From Alphaproteobacteria bacterium (lineage in GTDB: Bacteria; Pseudomonadota; Alphaproteobacteria; Rhizobiales; Rhizobiaceae): 64,000 nt of DNA. The number at the start of each line of letters is the position of its first letter. Positions within the stretch are counted from its first letter, which is position 1. The notes below the pieces were generated by a model. That model saw only the letters and a list, made by a program, of their open reading frames with translations. It was not told the origin of the DNA and ran no database searches. The stretch lies in contig JANSYK010000001.1 of assembly GCA_024742485.1 (NCBI GenBank), positions 744,001 to 808,000 on the forward strand, written 5' to 3'. Shown piece after piece: positions 55,704 through 63,443 of the stretch. The position numbers and the translations under genes are program-made.

Positions 55704-55936
55704 GACGCGCCTCCCGCCTGGGCCCGCGCCATGCGCCTGCGCCGAGTCTCACGCCTCGGTTTTCGTTCCACCTGCTCAAGCCGTGCGGCAAGCACATCAT
55801 TGACGGATTGGCGTTCGGCCGGCGAGAAATTCAGCCAGTTGGCAATTTCATCACCGGTGCGCCCGCAACCGAAACAAAATCCAGTCTTTCGGTCGATGGA
55901 GCAAACCAGGATGCATGGGGAATCGCTGCTACTCAT
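55700..55936 (-). CDS. DUF1289 domain protein
   Basis: 78 residues from the ATG at 55936; the longer open frame upstream has no conserved sequence and runs into cobS. The Cys pattern SPCILVCSIDRKTGFCFGCGRT is the DUF1289 signature, suggesting a small zinc- or iron-sulfur-binding protein. The C-terminus is Arg-rich. It lies 43 bp downstream of cobS and overlaps the aspartic protease start, so the three genes probably form one transcript. Confidence 0.85.
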   Translation of the reverse strand: MSSSDSPCILVCSIDRKTGFCFGCGRTGDEIANWLNFSPAERQSVNDVLAARLEQVERKPRRETRRRRMARAQAGGAS

Positions 55937-55979
55937 ATCCGTCCACGAAATTGTGCTGTCACATGCGCATATTGTGACG

Positions 55980-56756
55980 TCAGGACCAAAGAGCAAGGCC
56001 CAACAGCGCCGCAACCTCGCAAATCTGTTGCGTTGCACCGATCGTATCGCCCGTGTGACCGCCGATCTTGCGCTCCGCAAACCGTGTAAAGGCGATGCAG
56101 GCCGCGGCGACCAGGACCAACATGAAGACCGCGCCACCGGCACCGATTGAGCGAAGCGCCAGAACAAACCCGAGGACAGCGCCGCTGATCAGTGCAAACC
56201 GCATTGAACCATCGTCAGGTTGGCCGGCAGATGCCGCAACCCCGTCGGTCTTTGCCGCTGGTAGCGCCTGCCAATGCCAGACCATAGCTGCCCGGCTCAC
56301 CACGCCCGCCGCCAGGAACCCCAGCGTCGCGGCAACCGGTGAGACTGCACCTGCAAGGGCCGCGATACCGGCCACACGCAGCACCAGCGACATGACAAGC
56401 GCGATACCGCCATAGGCCCCGATCGTGCTGTCCTTCATGATAGTCAGTGTCCGGTCGCGATCGGAACCACCGCCGAAACCATCAGCGCAATCGGCCAGCC
56501 CATCCTCATGCAGTGCACCCGTGACCAGCAAATGGCAGGACACAGCCAGAGCGGCGGCAAAAAGCGGAGCAAGCCCCATGACCAAAAGCAGCGACAACAC
56601 CAATGCACCCGGCAGCGATATCACCAATCCGGCAAATCCATAGGCACGCGCGGGGCGGGAGATCGAAACGGTATCCCCCTCGAAGAAACGCTCGGGCACA
56701 GGCAGCCGGCTCAGAAAGGCAACGGCTCGTCCGGTGTCCTGGACAAGTTCATTCAT
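55980..56756 (-). CDS. cobS: Adenosylcobinamide-GDP ribazoletransferase
   Basis: 258 residues, highly hydrophobic with several membrane helices. It joins adenosylcobinamide-GDP to alpha-ribazole to finish the cobalamin nucleotide loop. The active region is DGLADCADGFGGGSDRDRTLTIMKDSTIGAYG near residue 85, and RLPVPERFF is the family start. It is divergent from cobT, the usual pairing for this pathway in alphaproteobacteria. No cobalamin riboswitch fits in the 111 bp between them. Confidence 0.95.
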   Translation of the reverse strand: MNELVQDTGRAVAFLSRLPVPERFFEGDTVSISRPARAYGFAGLVISLPGALVLSLLLVMGLAPLFAAALAVSCHLLVTGALHEDGLADCADGFGGGSDRDRTLTIMKDSTIGAYGGIALVMSLVLRVAGIAALAGAVSPVAATLGFLAAGVVSRAAMVWHWQALPAAKTDGVAASAGQPDDGSMRFALISGAVLGFVLALRSIGAGGAVFMLVLVAAACIAFTRFAERKIGGHTGDTIGATQQICEVAALLGLALWS

Positions 56757-56867
56757 TCATTTCTCCGGGCAACAGGCAGGCATGTTGTTGGGCACTTCGA
56801 AAACCGGTTGCAAATATCACGATTTACCCTATTGCCAGACTGCTGTTGAAACACAAGGACATTGTTC

Positions 56868-57884
56868 ATGGCAACGACCGGCCTGCCCTTTGATGACTTT
56901 CGTGAACTCCTGGCCAATTTGCCGGGTCCCGACGAAGCGGCGGTCAATGCCGTCCGCGAACGTGATCCCAAATTGACCAAGCCACCCGGCGCGCTCGGGC
57001 GCCTCGAGGATATCGCCGAGTGGCTTGCGGCCTGGACCGGCCGCCCGCCGGCCGTGACTCGGCCGCTTGTCGCGGTATTCGCCGGCAATCACGGCGTTAC
57101 GAATCAGGGTGTTTCGACATTTCCGCCGGAAGTAACCGCACAGATGGTTTCCAATTTCGCCGCCGGCGGCGCGGCCATCAATCAGATCTGCATTGCCCAC
57201 GATCTGGGCTTGAAGGTCTTTGATCTGGCTTTGGAAATCCCGACCGGGGACATTACACGGGAAGCCGCGCTGGATGAGCGTGCCTGCGCCGCGACAATGG
57301 CCTTCGGCATGGAATCGATCGCCGGCGGCACTGATCTGCTATGCATCGGCGAAATGGGCATCGGCAACACGACCATCGCGGCGGCGATGTTCCATGGTTT
57401 GTATGGTGGTACGGCAGAGGAATGGGTCGGCCCCGGTACCGGCGCAAAGGGCGAAGCCCTGATGCGCAAGATCGCGGCGGTCGAAACCGCGGTCGCGTTG
57501 CACAAGCCGCATTTGGGGGACCCTCTGGAATTGCTCCGCCGACTGGGTGGCCGCGAAATCGCCGCCATGGCGGGTGCGGTGCTGGCTGCAAGGGTCGAGA
57601 AGGTCCCGGTGATTATCGACGGATATGTCGCAACCGCGGCCGCAGCTGTCCTGCACGCCGCCAATCCAAGAGCGCTCGACCATTGCATCGTCGGCCATGT
57701 TTCCGCGGAACCTGGGCACATCAAGGCGTTGGAAAAGCTCGGGAAAACGCCGCTCCTGGCGCTCGGTATGCGCCTCGGGGAAGGCACGGGCGCAGCGATG
57801 GCGGCAGGGATCGTGAAAGCAGCCGCCCAATGCCATTCCGGCATGGCCACGTTTGATCAGGCAGGTGTCAGCGACAAGGAATGA
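56868..57884 (+). CDS. cobT: Nicotinate-nucleotide--dimethylbenzimidazole phosphoribosyltransferase
   Basis: 338 residues from the ATG at 56868; an upstream TTG adds two residues only. It transfers the phosphoribosyl group from nicotinate mononucleotide to the lower-ligand base to give alpha-ribazole phosphate, which after dephosphorylation is used by CobS. The loop GNHGVTNQGVSTFPPEVT and the catalytic Glu in RLGEGTGAAMA near residue 305 are clear. Divergent from cobS; convergent with the extensin gene 12 bp downstream. Confidence 0.95.
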   Translation: MATTGLPFDDFRELLANLPGPDEAAVNAVRERDPKLTKPPGALGRLEDIAEWLAAWTGRPPAVTRPLVAVFAGNHGVTNQGVSTFPPEVTAQMVSNFAAGGAAINQICIAHDLGLKVFDLALEIPTGDITREAALDERACAATMAFGMESIAGGTDLLCIGEMGIGNTTIAAAMFHGLYGGTAEEWVGPGTGAKGEALMRKIAAVETAVALHKPHLGDPLELLRRLGGREIAAMAGAVLAARVEKVPVIIDGYVATAAAAVLHAANPRALDHCIVGHVSAEPGHIKALEKLGKTPLLALGMRLGEGTGAAMAAGIVKAAAQCHSGMATFDQAGVSDKE

Positions 57885-57896
57885 CACAAAAATCTG

Positions 57897-58616
57897 CTAT
57901 CGGCAGTATTTGTATCCGCGCCGCCTCTGGGCCATATCGAAGTGAAAATGGTCCTTGTGATAGCCGTCGCTGCCGGGTCCGAGCACCGTCTTGAAAAACG
58001 TGCATCCGGCTGTGCGCAGCTTTTTCAGGAACGCTTTCCGGCGTGTTTCCCTGGCGCCCGGAAAGCCGACTTCTACCGACTTTCCATCGGCCAGTATGAA
58101 CCGTCCAAGGTCGATGGCGCTGCCCTTGGCGTGTTCCGAGAGTCTGGCGCCCTTCTTCGAATTTCTCGATCGGCAGGCATAGGAGGCAAACTGGTCGATC
58201 CGCACCAGCCTGGAACCATAAATGCGTCTGGCCGCCGGCGCCGCTGACTGGCTGGTCCAATTGGCGAGCGCCAATCCGGTCGTACAATTCAGTATGGTTC
58301 GGCCCGATAGCGTAATGCCGCCGGGGAGTTGACGGATCTCGATGGGGTGTTCGATCCCGCATCCGCCCCTGCCCGATACTCTGCGGACCGGTGTAAAGCG
58401 CACATCCAGGCGTTTCAGCCGGTCGCGGCAAACACGTTCTTCCTCCGGCAATCCGCCGGATGACTTGGGTTTGTTCTTTCGCGCCTGCTCGATTTCAGCC
58501 GCAGATGGCCGAGGCTTTGGTATGGGAATTTCGTCGGACGCGACGGCACCCGTCATTTGCCCAAGCAAAGACGCTGCACACAAACACAACACAAACGTAC
58601 CCCATCGCATCATCAT
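57897..58616 (-). CDS. Exported extensin-like C-terminal domain protein
   Basis: 239 residues, signal peptide ending near GAVASD (about 27). A Pro/Arg/Lys-rich segment leads into the extensin-like C domain: GGCGIEHPIEI, LNC, YACRSRNSKKGARLSEHAKGSAIDL, and the C-terminal HKDHFHFDMA. The HAKGSAIDL and DHFHFD pair resembles the zinc site of LAS/M15-type peptidoglycan peptidases, so a wall-modifying activity is possible but unproven. Starts with three Met codons in a row; the first is shown. Confidence 0.88.
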   Translation of the reverse strand: MMMRWGTFVLCLCAASLLGQMTGAVASDEIPIPKPRPSAAEIEQARKNKPKSSGGLPEEERVCRDRLKRLDVRFTPVRRVSGRGGCGIEHPIEIRQLPGGITLSGRTILNCTTGLALANWTSQSAAPAARRIYGSRLVRIDQFASYACRSRNSKKGARLSEHAKGSAIDLGRFILADGKSVEVGFPGARETRRKAFLKKLRTAGCTFFKTVLGPGSDGYHKDHFHFDMAQRRRGYKYCR

Positions 58617-58702
58617 CCGATATCACGCCGCACCGCATTTGCAAATGCAGTGTTGCCCTGCGTGGCACCGGTTTCCGGCAGATGGTCGCCGACCGGATCC
58701 AG

Positions 58703-59383
58703 CTAATCGACGACCCGCCGGATCCAGCCATTGAGCGGCGCCACGGCCGTCAGGATCTCTGTCATGAACGCAACGGCATCCGGTCCGAAAACCCGATCGT
58801 CGAACCCGTCACGCTGCTGCGACATCACTACGATACCCTTTCGGCGCAGAAACGCCGCAGCAGGGCTGTCCGCATCGAACCCGCGCGGAACTTTCTTGAG
58901 CGCCGGTTCGCCGGGAACACAACCAACCGAGGCGGCCGATTCAAGAGCTTCCTTGAGTGCGGACATCTCGGATTTGGTCTGAACCGCAGCACGGTACCGG
59001 TCCAGCCCCTCCCCTTCGAACGCCCAGTGCCCGGCACCGAACCCAAAATGTTCGTGGGACAGGACAAGGTGTGTTCCGGCCGACTTGTTGGGATGATCCC
59101 CAGTCCAGAACTCAATATGCATGCTGGTATTGTAAGGTGTTTTGTCCTTTGCAAATCGTGTGTCACGATGGATGCGGCGCAATGACTTGTTGATCTTGGC
59201 GATCCCCTGATGAGGCGGATCCAGCGCTTCGGCAACAGGCGTTAGCGCATTGATCAGTTCAACCGCCGGTTTGACATAGTATTCGTCATAGTCGGCTCGA
59301 TGGTTCTCGAACCATTCCTTGGTGTTGTTCGCCCGCAGCGCCTTCAAGAATTTGACCGTCTCTTTTGGGAAGCCCTGAAACAT
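58703..59383 (-). CDS. DUF2461 family protein
   Basis: 226 residues from the ATG at 59383 (MFQGFPKETVKFLKAL), the normal start of the family; the frame is open upstream but without conserved sequence. Typical pieces are LRANNTKEWFENHRADY, RIHRDTRFAKDKTPYN and AGHWAFEGEGLDRYR. A widespread cytoplasmic family of unknown function. Lies 13 bp upstream of nothing obvious and 13 bp after the TfoX-like gene, in the same direction. Confidence 0.88.
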   Translation of the reverse strand: MFQGFPKETVKFLKALRANNTKEWFENHRADYDEYYVKPAVELINALTPVAEALDPPHQGIAKINKSLRRIHRDTRFAKDKTPYNTSMHIEFWTGDHPNKSAGTHLVLSHEHFGFGAGHWAFEGEGLDRYRAAVQTKSEMSALKEALESAASVGCVPGEPALKKVPRGFDADSPAAAFLRRKGIVVMSQQRDGFDDRVFGPDAVAFMTEILTAVAPLNGWIRRVVD

Positions 59384-59396
59384 GCTTCGGTTCCTT

Positions 59397-59747
59397 CTAT
59401 TTTGGCGGCAACGCGCCCACAAACTGTGCGGTAAAGTCCAGCCAGGATTTGAGTCCTGCATCGATCGCCTCGTCGGCGTTGACCCAGATGAGCCCCCCCA
59501 TCTTGCGACCGGTGAAGTCCATTGGCCGCGCACCAGGGCGTTTCAGCGCTTCCGGCTCAAGCGCCTTGCCAACACGAAACATGAAACTGTCATGATTGGC
59601 GACGCCGGCAAACATGTTGCCATTGAGCAGAAAACAGACACCGCCAAACATGTTCTTTTCGGTGATGCCCGCCCTGTCGGCCAGAGCCTCACGCAGAATT
59701 TCAGCCAGATGCGGATCATGCGCCACAGGCAAATCCTCCCTGTTCAT
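59397..59747 (-). CDS. TfoX/Sxy family N-terminal domain protein
   Basis: 116 residues. The TfoX N-terminal signature is visible: ITEKNMFGGVCFLLNGNMFAGV and then the RVGKALEPEALKRPGARPMDFTGRKMGG segment. The C-terminal domain of the competence regulator TfoX is absent, as in the many stand-alone members whose role is unknown. Start at 59747 (MNREDL). No competence genes are adjacent. Confidence 0.88.
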   Translation of the reverse strand: MNREDLPVAHDPHLAEILREALADRAGITEKNMFGGVCFLLNGNMFAGVANHDSFMFRVGKALEPEALKRPGARPMDFTGRKMGGLIWVNADEAIDAGLKSWLDFTAQFVGALPPK

Positions 59748-59750
59748 TAC

Positions 59751-60143
59751 TCATGTCAAAACCCCCATCGCATTACCAAGCAGAAAGACCGCAAGAACCA
59801 GCATCACCAGCGTGGTCAGCGTCGCGCCGGCAATCCTTGAAGCATTGCCGCCATATCCGGACATGTGTGCGGCGTGAGACAGGCGCGATACGACCAATAC
59901 GCTCCCACTGGCGGTCAGCAGCCAGGCCGGCGCACCAGCCAGTTCGCTGGCGCCCATGGCAATCAGAACCATCGGCACATATTCGATGAAATTGCCATGC
60001 GCCCGGATGGCTTTCAACATCGCCAGATCGTCATTGTCACCATAGTCGATCTTGAGTTTGGCGCGTGTGGCGCTTGTCCGGATGGACAGGAAAACCTGTA
60101 TCAGCAACAGGAACGCGATAAAGGGCGCGGTTGTGGTCAACAT
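59751..60143 (-). CDS. MAPEG family membrane protein
   Basis: 130 residues from the ATG at 60143 (MLTTTAP). Four membrane helices. The family motif RAHGNFIEYVPMVLI (MAPEG glutathione-binding helix) and SRLSHAAHMSG are present. The family includes microsomal glutathione transferases and leukotriene synthases; bacterial members are mostly of unknown substrate. It follows the VOC gene by 57 bp and ends 3 bp before the TfoX-like start. Confidence 0.88.
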   Translation of the reverse strand: MLTTTAPFIAFLLLIQVFLSIRTSATRAKLKIDYGDNDDLAMLKAIRAHGNFIEYVPMVLIAMGASELAGAPAWLLTASGSVLVVSRLSHAAHMSGYGGNASRIAGATLTTLVMLVLAVFLLGNAMGVLT

Positions 60144-60200
60144 GGCGACCTCCCGATGAAGTGAGAAAATGCCGGCGCGGCAAACCGCGCCGGCTGCCAA

Positions 60201-60590
60201 TCAGCCCTGCGGGGCCTCATAGGTGATGATGGCAATGGACGCGCCGTGCGGATCCCTGATCGTCGCGATCCGTCCCACGCCCGGAAAGTCCGCCGGGTCG
60301 CTGACGGCCTCAGCGCCATTGTCGAGCGCCGATTTGAAACGTTTGTCGACATCGTCGACGGTGATGTAGATGAGCCATTGGCCCTCTGGAACAGGCTGCG
60401 GCATGAAACCTCCCACCGGATTCTCACCGACCATGATACCGGGATAGGCCGCACCGTCCTGCATCGGCATGTCGGCAACGGTCCAGCCGAGGACTGTTTC
60501 ATAGAATTTGCGCGCAGCGGCGGGATCTTTTCCGCTGTGCTGAATCCAGCTCGGTGCGCCGTGTTGATTCATGGGACTGTCCATTTTCAT
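60201..60590 (-). CDS. VOC family protein (glyoxalase-like)
   Basis: 129 residues. The vicinal-oxygen-chelate fold: WIQHSGKDPAAARKFYETVLGWTV, then MVGENPVGGFMPQP and GVGRIATIRDPHGASIAIIT. Similar proteins occur widely as glyoxalase or dioxygenase relatives of unknown substrate, and as neighbours of ECF sigma factor/YciI pairs. Here it lies 67 bp downstream of the ECF gene. Start at 60590 gives MKMDSP; a second Met is possible. Confidence 0.88.
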   Translation of the reverse strand: MKMDSPMNQHGAPSWIQHSGKDPAAARKFYETVLGWTVADMPMQDGAAYPGIMVGENPVGGFMPQPVPEGQWLIYITVDDVDKRFKSALDNGAEAVSDPADFPGVGRIATIRDPHGASIAIITYEAPQG

Positions 60591-60657
60591 TCTCCTTGTT
60601 CAGTGTTGATGAACCAAGGACGCCTGACAGACCGACAATCCGACACACGGCTGAAAA

Positions 60658-61911
60658 TTATTTTTGGCGGGCCTCGCAGAGCGCGATTTGCTGCTGAATA
60701 TGCTCGGTTTCCTGCCCGGTCGGCCCCAGTGAAAGCGCCTGCCGAAAAGCAACGACAGCCAGATCCGGTCGATCTGTTTCCATGAGAAAGGAAGCGCGCG
60801 TTGTGTGGAAATAGAGATAGTTTCCAAGATCGCCGGAAAGCCGGTCGAGATGGTCCAACGCAGCGCTGGCGCCCTGAATCTTGGAAACCGCCACCGCGCG
60901 ATTGAGCGATACGACTGCTGTCGGCTGAACATGTTCCAGCGCTTCATACAGACGTTCGATTTCGGGCCAATCGGTTTCATCTGCCCGTCTGGCGCGGCCA
61001 TGGGTTGCCGCAATGGCTGCCTGTATCTGGTAAGGTCCCGGCCGACCACGCCGTAAAGCCTTTTCCAACAGCACTTGCCCTTCGGAAATCTCGGCGCGGT
61101 GCCATTTTCGGCGGTCCTGGGACTCGAGCGGCACCAGATCGCCGTCAGGTCCGAGCCTTGCGTCACGACGCGAATGCTGGATCAGGCATAGTGCGAGGAG
61201 CCCCATCACTTCCGATTGCGCTGGAAACAAATTCAACAGCAAACGAAGCAACCGAATGGCCTCGTCGCACAATTCGCCGCGAATATGGACATCACCACCA
61301 CCGGCGGAATAGCCCTCATTGAACAGCAGATAGATCATCGTACACACGGCGTCGAGCCGGGCCGTGCGCTCCTGCAGGCTGGGCGTCTCGAGGCGCACGG
61401 CCATTGCTGATGCTTTCTTCTTGGCGCGTGTAATTCTCTGTTCCATCGATTTCGGACGAACGACCAGCGCACGGGCGATCTTTTCAACCGAAAAACCTGC
61501 TATCACCTTGAGCGCAAGCGCCAACTGATCCTGCAGCGACAGATCGGGGTGACAACACATGAAGAGAAGCCGCAGGACATCATCCCGCAGTTCGGCCATG
61601 TCGATCTGCTCGGCAATATCCTGCTCGGCATCATCGCCGGACACCTCGGCTTCAGCCAGACCGTCGTCGAAAACCAGACGTCTGTCCTTGCGCAGGCGAT
61701 CGAGCGTTGCGTTTCGTCCGGCCACCAGCAGCCATGCGGTCGGGTCGCGTGGAACGCCGGAATCAGGCCAGCGCACAAGCGCTCTGACACAGGCTTCCTG
61801 AAACGCTTCCTCGGCGTTTTCCAGGCTGCGGAACTGCCGCGTCAGCGCCGCAACGACCTTGGGACGGGCGAGTGCCAGATGAGCGGCGACCCCGCTATCG
61901 ATCCCGGCCAT
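60658..61911 (-). CDS. ECF-type RNA polymerase sigma factor (ECF42 group, DUF6596)
   Basis: 417 residues from the ATG at 61911, 4 bp after the YciI stop. Sigma region 2 (FRSLENAEEAFQEACVRALVRWPD and TAWLLVAGRNATLDRLRKDRR) and region 4 (LALKVIAGFSVEKIARAL) occupy the first 170 residues. The long C-terminal extension has the TIYLLFNEGYSA-like segment of DUF6596 followed by TPR-like helices, the hallmark of ECF42, which lacks a cognate anti-sigma factor and uses this extension for activity. The coupled YciI gene is the characteristic partner of the group. Confidence 0.9.
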   Translation of the reverse strand: MAGIDSGVAAHLALARPKVVAALTRQFRSLENAEEAFQEACVRALVRWPDSGVPRDPTAWLLVAGRNATLDRLRKDRRLVFDDGLAEAEVSGDDAEQDIAEQIDMAELRDDVLRLLFMCCHPDLSLQDQLALALKVIAGFSVEKIARALVVRPKSMEQRITRAKKKASAMAVRLETPSLQERTARLDAVCTMIYLLFNEGYSAGGGDVHIRGELCDEAIRLLRLLLNLFPAQSEVMGLLALCLIQHSRRDARLGPDGDLVPLESQDRRKWHRAEISEGQVLLEKALRRGRPGPYQIQAAIAATHGRARRADETDWPEIERLYEALEHVQPTAVVSLNRAVAVSKIQGASAALDHLDRLSGDLGNYLYFHTTRASFLMETDRPDLAVVAFRQALSLGPTGQETEHIQQQIALCEARQK

Positions 61912-61915
61912 TTTT

Positions 61916-62296
61916 TCAGTCTGTCTCGCTGTCCGGTTTTTCCAGGGCCCCGCCCATCCAGCCGATTGGACGGACTTCGTAGGCGGCAACGCCCTGCGGA
62001 AGTTTCTTCGCCTGCTCGATGGCATCATCAATGCTGTCGCATTCGAGCAGATACAGACCCAGCAACTGCTCCTTTGTTTCCGCAAAGGGGCCGTCGAGCA
62101 CCAGCAGGCTGTCCCCTTTCTTGCGGATCGTCATTGCCGCCGATGTGTCCATCAGCTTTGCGACCGCGCCAAGTGCACCCTTTTCGTTCAGGTCCTTTTG
62201 CAGCGCGCGGTGCTGATCCAGTGCGTTTTCCTGTTCCTCCTCCGGCAATCGGTCAAAGAAGCCCTCGGATGCATAGATCAGGATGGCATATTGCAT
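61916..62296 (-). CDS. YciI/DGPF family protein
   Basis: 126 residues. A ferredoxin-like-fold YCII domain with the DGPFAETKEQLLG motif that names the DGPF proteins, and an N-terminal MQYAILIYASEG strand. DGPF proteins are partners of ECF42 sigma factors in many bacteria and are usually their targets; biochemical role unknown. It is the first gene of the pair and lies 46 bp downstream of a candidate ECF42 promoter. Confidence 0.92.
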   Translation of the reverse strand: MQYAILIYASEGFFDRLPEEEQENALDQHRALQKDLNEKGALGAVAKLMDTSAAMTIRKKGDSLLVLDGPFAETKEQLLGLYLLECDSIDDAIEQAKKLPQGVAAYEVRPIGWMGGALEKPDSETD

Positions 62297-62619
62297 GGCG
62301 TACTCCAGTTCGATGATTGCACGATGAAATCGTCATATAGTGAACGTATGGGCAGGCTGATATCCGACAATGTGCAAGGAAATTTTATTGTTTTGTTTTG
62401 ACCGTCCAATTTCGCAGCATTGACCGTCTTGGTCCAGTTTCAAGACATGGTTATTGTGACAATGGCTCAATTCACGTCACGGAGAAACTTTGCGAGGCAA
62501 GCATAGAATTATTGTGAAGGGCGTTCCAACGCACGGGCATCGCCATAATTACTGGTTAGTGCAACAGCATTGACCGTTCGTCGGTCATGTCCGAAACCCA
62601 AACCTGCGAGGCAAGACAC
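62297..62619. other. Intergenic region between yciI and the small secreted protein
   Basis: 323 bp without a supported gene. Besides the candidate ECF promoter it has three copies of TTGACCGT (62398, 62420 and 62570), two of them within a 13-bp identical stretch CAGCATTGACCGT 150 bp apart, and two copies of TGCGAGGCAAG (62491, 62605). This looks like an imperfect local duplication or a cluster of binding sites. Confidence 0.5.
62342..62369 (-). promoter_or_regulatory. Candidate ECF42-dependent promoter for yciI-sigma operon
   Basis: Read on the minus strand, TGTCGG, a 17-bp spacer and CGTTC lie about 46 bp before the yciI start. The motif I recall for ECF42 is TGTCGA with CGA/TC at -10, so this differs by one base at -35 and fits loosely at -10. 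Autoregulation is an inference. Confidence 0.4.
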
Positions 62620-62931
62620 ATGAAAAAACTCATTCTGGCTTTGTGCATTACCGCCGTCAGTTTCCCGGCATTGGCGATCCAGAGATACAATGTTCAATCG
62701 ATGAGTTGCGCGGCCGTCCAGGCGGCGGTCAATCGCGATGGCGCCGCGATATTGCGTTACAGATCGGCGCGCAATCCCAGCCTGCCGCTTTACGACCGGT
62801 ATGTCCGAAACAGCGCCTATTGCGATGGCCAGCAATATGCCAAGCCTTCCTCCGTCCCGACACGAGACAACAAGCGCTGCCCGGTGCGCAAATGTGCTGA
62901 CACGCCGTTTGATGATTTCTTCGGCGACTGA
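62620..62931 (+). CDS. Small exported hypothetical protein
   Basis: 103 residues from the ATG at 62620 (MKKLILALC); an earlier in-frame start would hide the signal peptide. The signal ends around FPALA (about 19). The mature part has the SCAAVQAAVNRDGAAILRYRSARNPSLPLYDRYVRN region and four cysteines that could pair. Similar small proteins occur in other Hyphomicrobiales; function unknown. GAGGCAAG is its likely ribosome site. Confidence 0.78.
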   Translation: MKKLILALCITAVSFPALAIQRYNVQSMSCAAVQAAVNRDGAAILRYRSARNPSLPLYDRYVRNSAYCDGQQYAKPSSVPTRDNKRCPVRKCADTPFDDFFGD

Positions 62932-63043
62932 GCGGTAAATCTGTCGACCATTGGCACAATGCCGGGCGATTTCCTCCAGACCCTGTTGCCCGGCACCCTC
63001 CGACTCTGTAGCAAGAGCGCATCTGGCACAAAAGGGACTGATC

Positions 63044-63427
63044 ATGGCGGATGCGGAACAGCCGAGAGGCACCCTGACCCTGCGCACATTGGCCATGCCG
63101 GGCGACGCCAATGCCGCGGGCGACATTTTCGGCGGTTGGGTCATGGCCCAGATGGATCTGGCCTGTGGCATTCGAGCGGCCGAACATGCCGGCGGACGTG
63201 TCGTCACCGCCGCAGTCAATGAAATGGTATTCGAAAAGCCGATGCATATCGGCGACACGCTCTGTGTCTATATCGACATAGAAAAGATCGGACGCACATC
63301 GATGACCTTGCTGGTTCAGGCATGGGCACAGCGCTACCTGACATCCCATCGTGAAAAGGTCATTGTCGGCCGATTTGTGATGGTGGCGCTGGATGAGGAT
63401 GGCAAACCAACCCGCATTCCCGACTAA
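63044..63427 (+). CDS. Acyl-CoA thioesterase (hot-dog fold, YciA-like)
   Basis: 127 residues from the ATG at 63044, preceded by AAGGGAC. The hot-dog acyl-CoA hydrolase motif GDANAAGDIFGGWVMAQMDLA is clear (catalytic Asp in GDIFGGW), followed by VNEMVFEKPMHIGDTLC. YciA-type enzymes hydrolyse a range of acyl-CoAs to fatty acids and CoA in the cytoplasm. Convergent with the MFS gene 16 bp later. Confidence 0.92.
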   Translation: MADAEQPRGTLTLRTLAMPGDANAAGDIFGGWVMAQMDLACGIRAAEHAGGRVVTAAVNEMVFEKPMHIGDTLCVYIDIEKIGRTSMTLLVQAWAQRYLTSHREKVIVGRFVMVALDEDGKPTRIPD

Positions 63428-63443
63428 ACGGCCAAGTTTTCCG

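Noticed and set aside
56757-56867. Cobalamin riboswitch between cobS and cobT
   Set aside because: The gap is too short for the usual element and no B12-box-like sequence was found.
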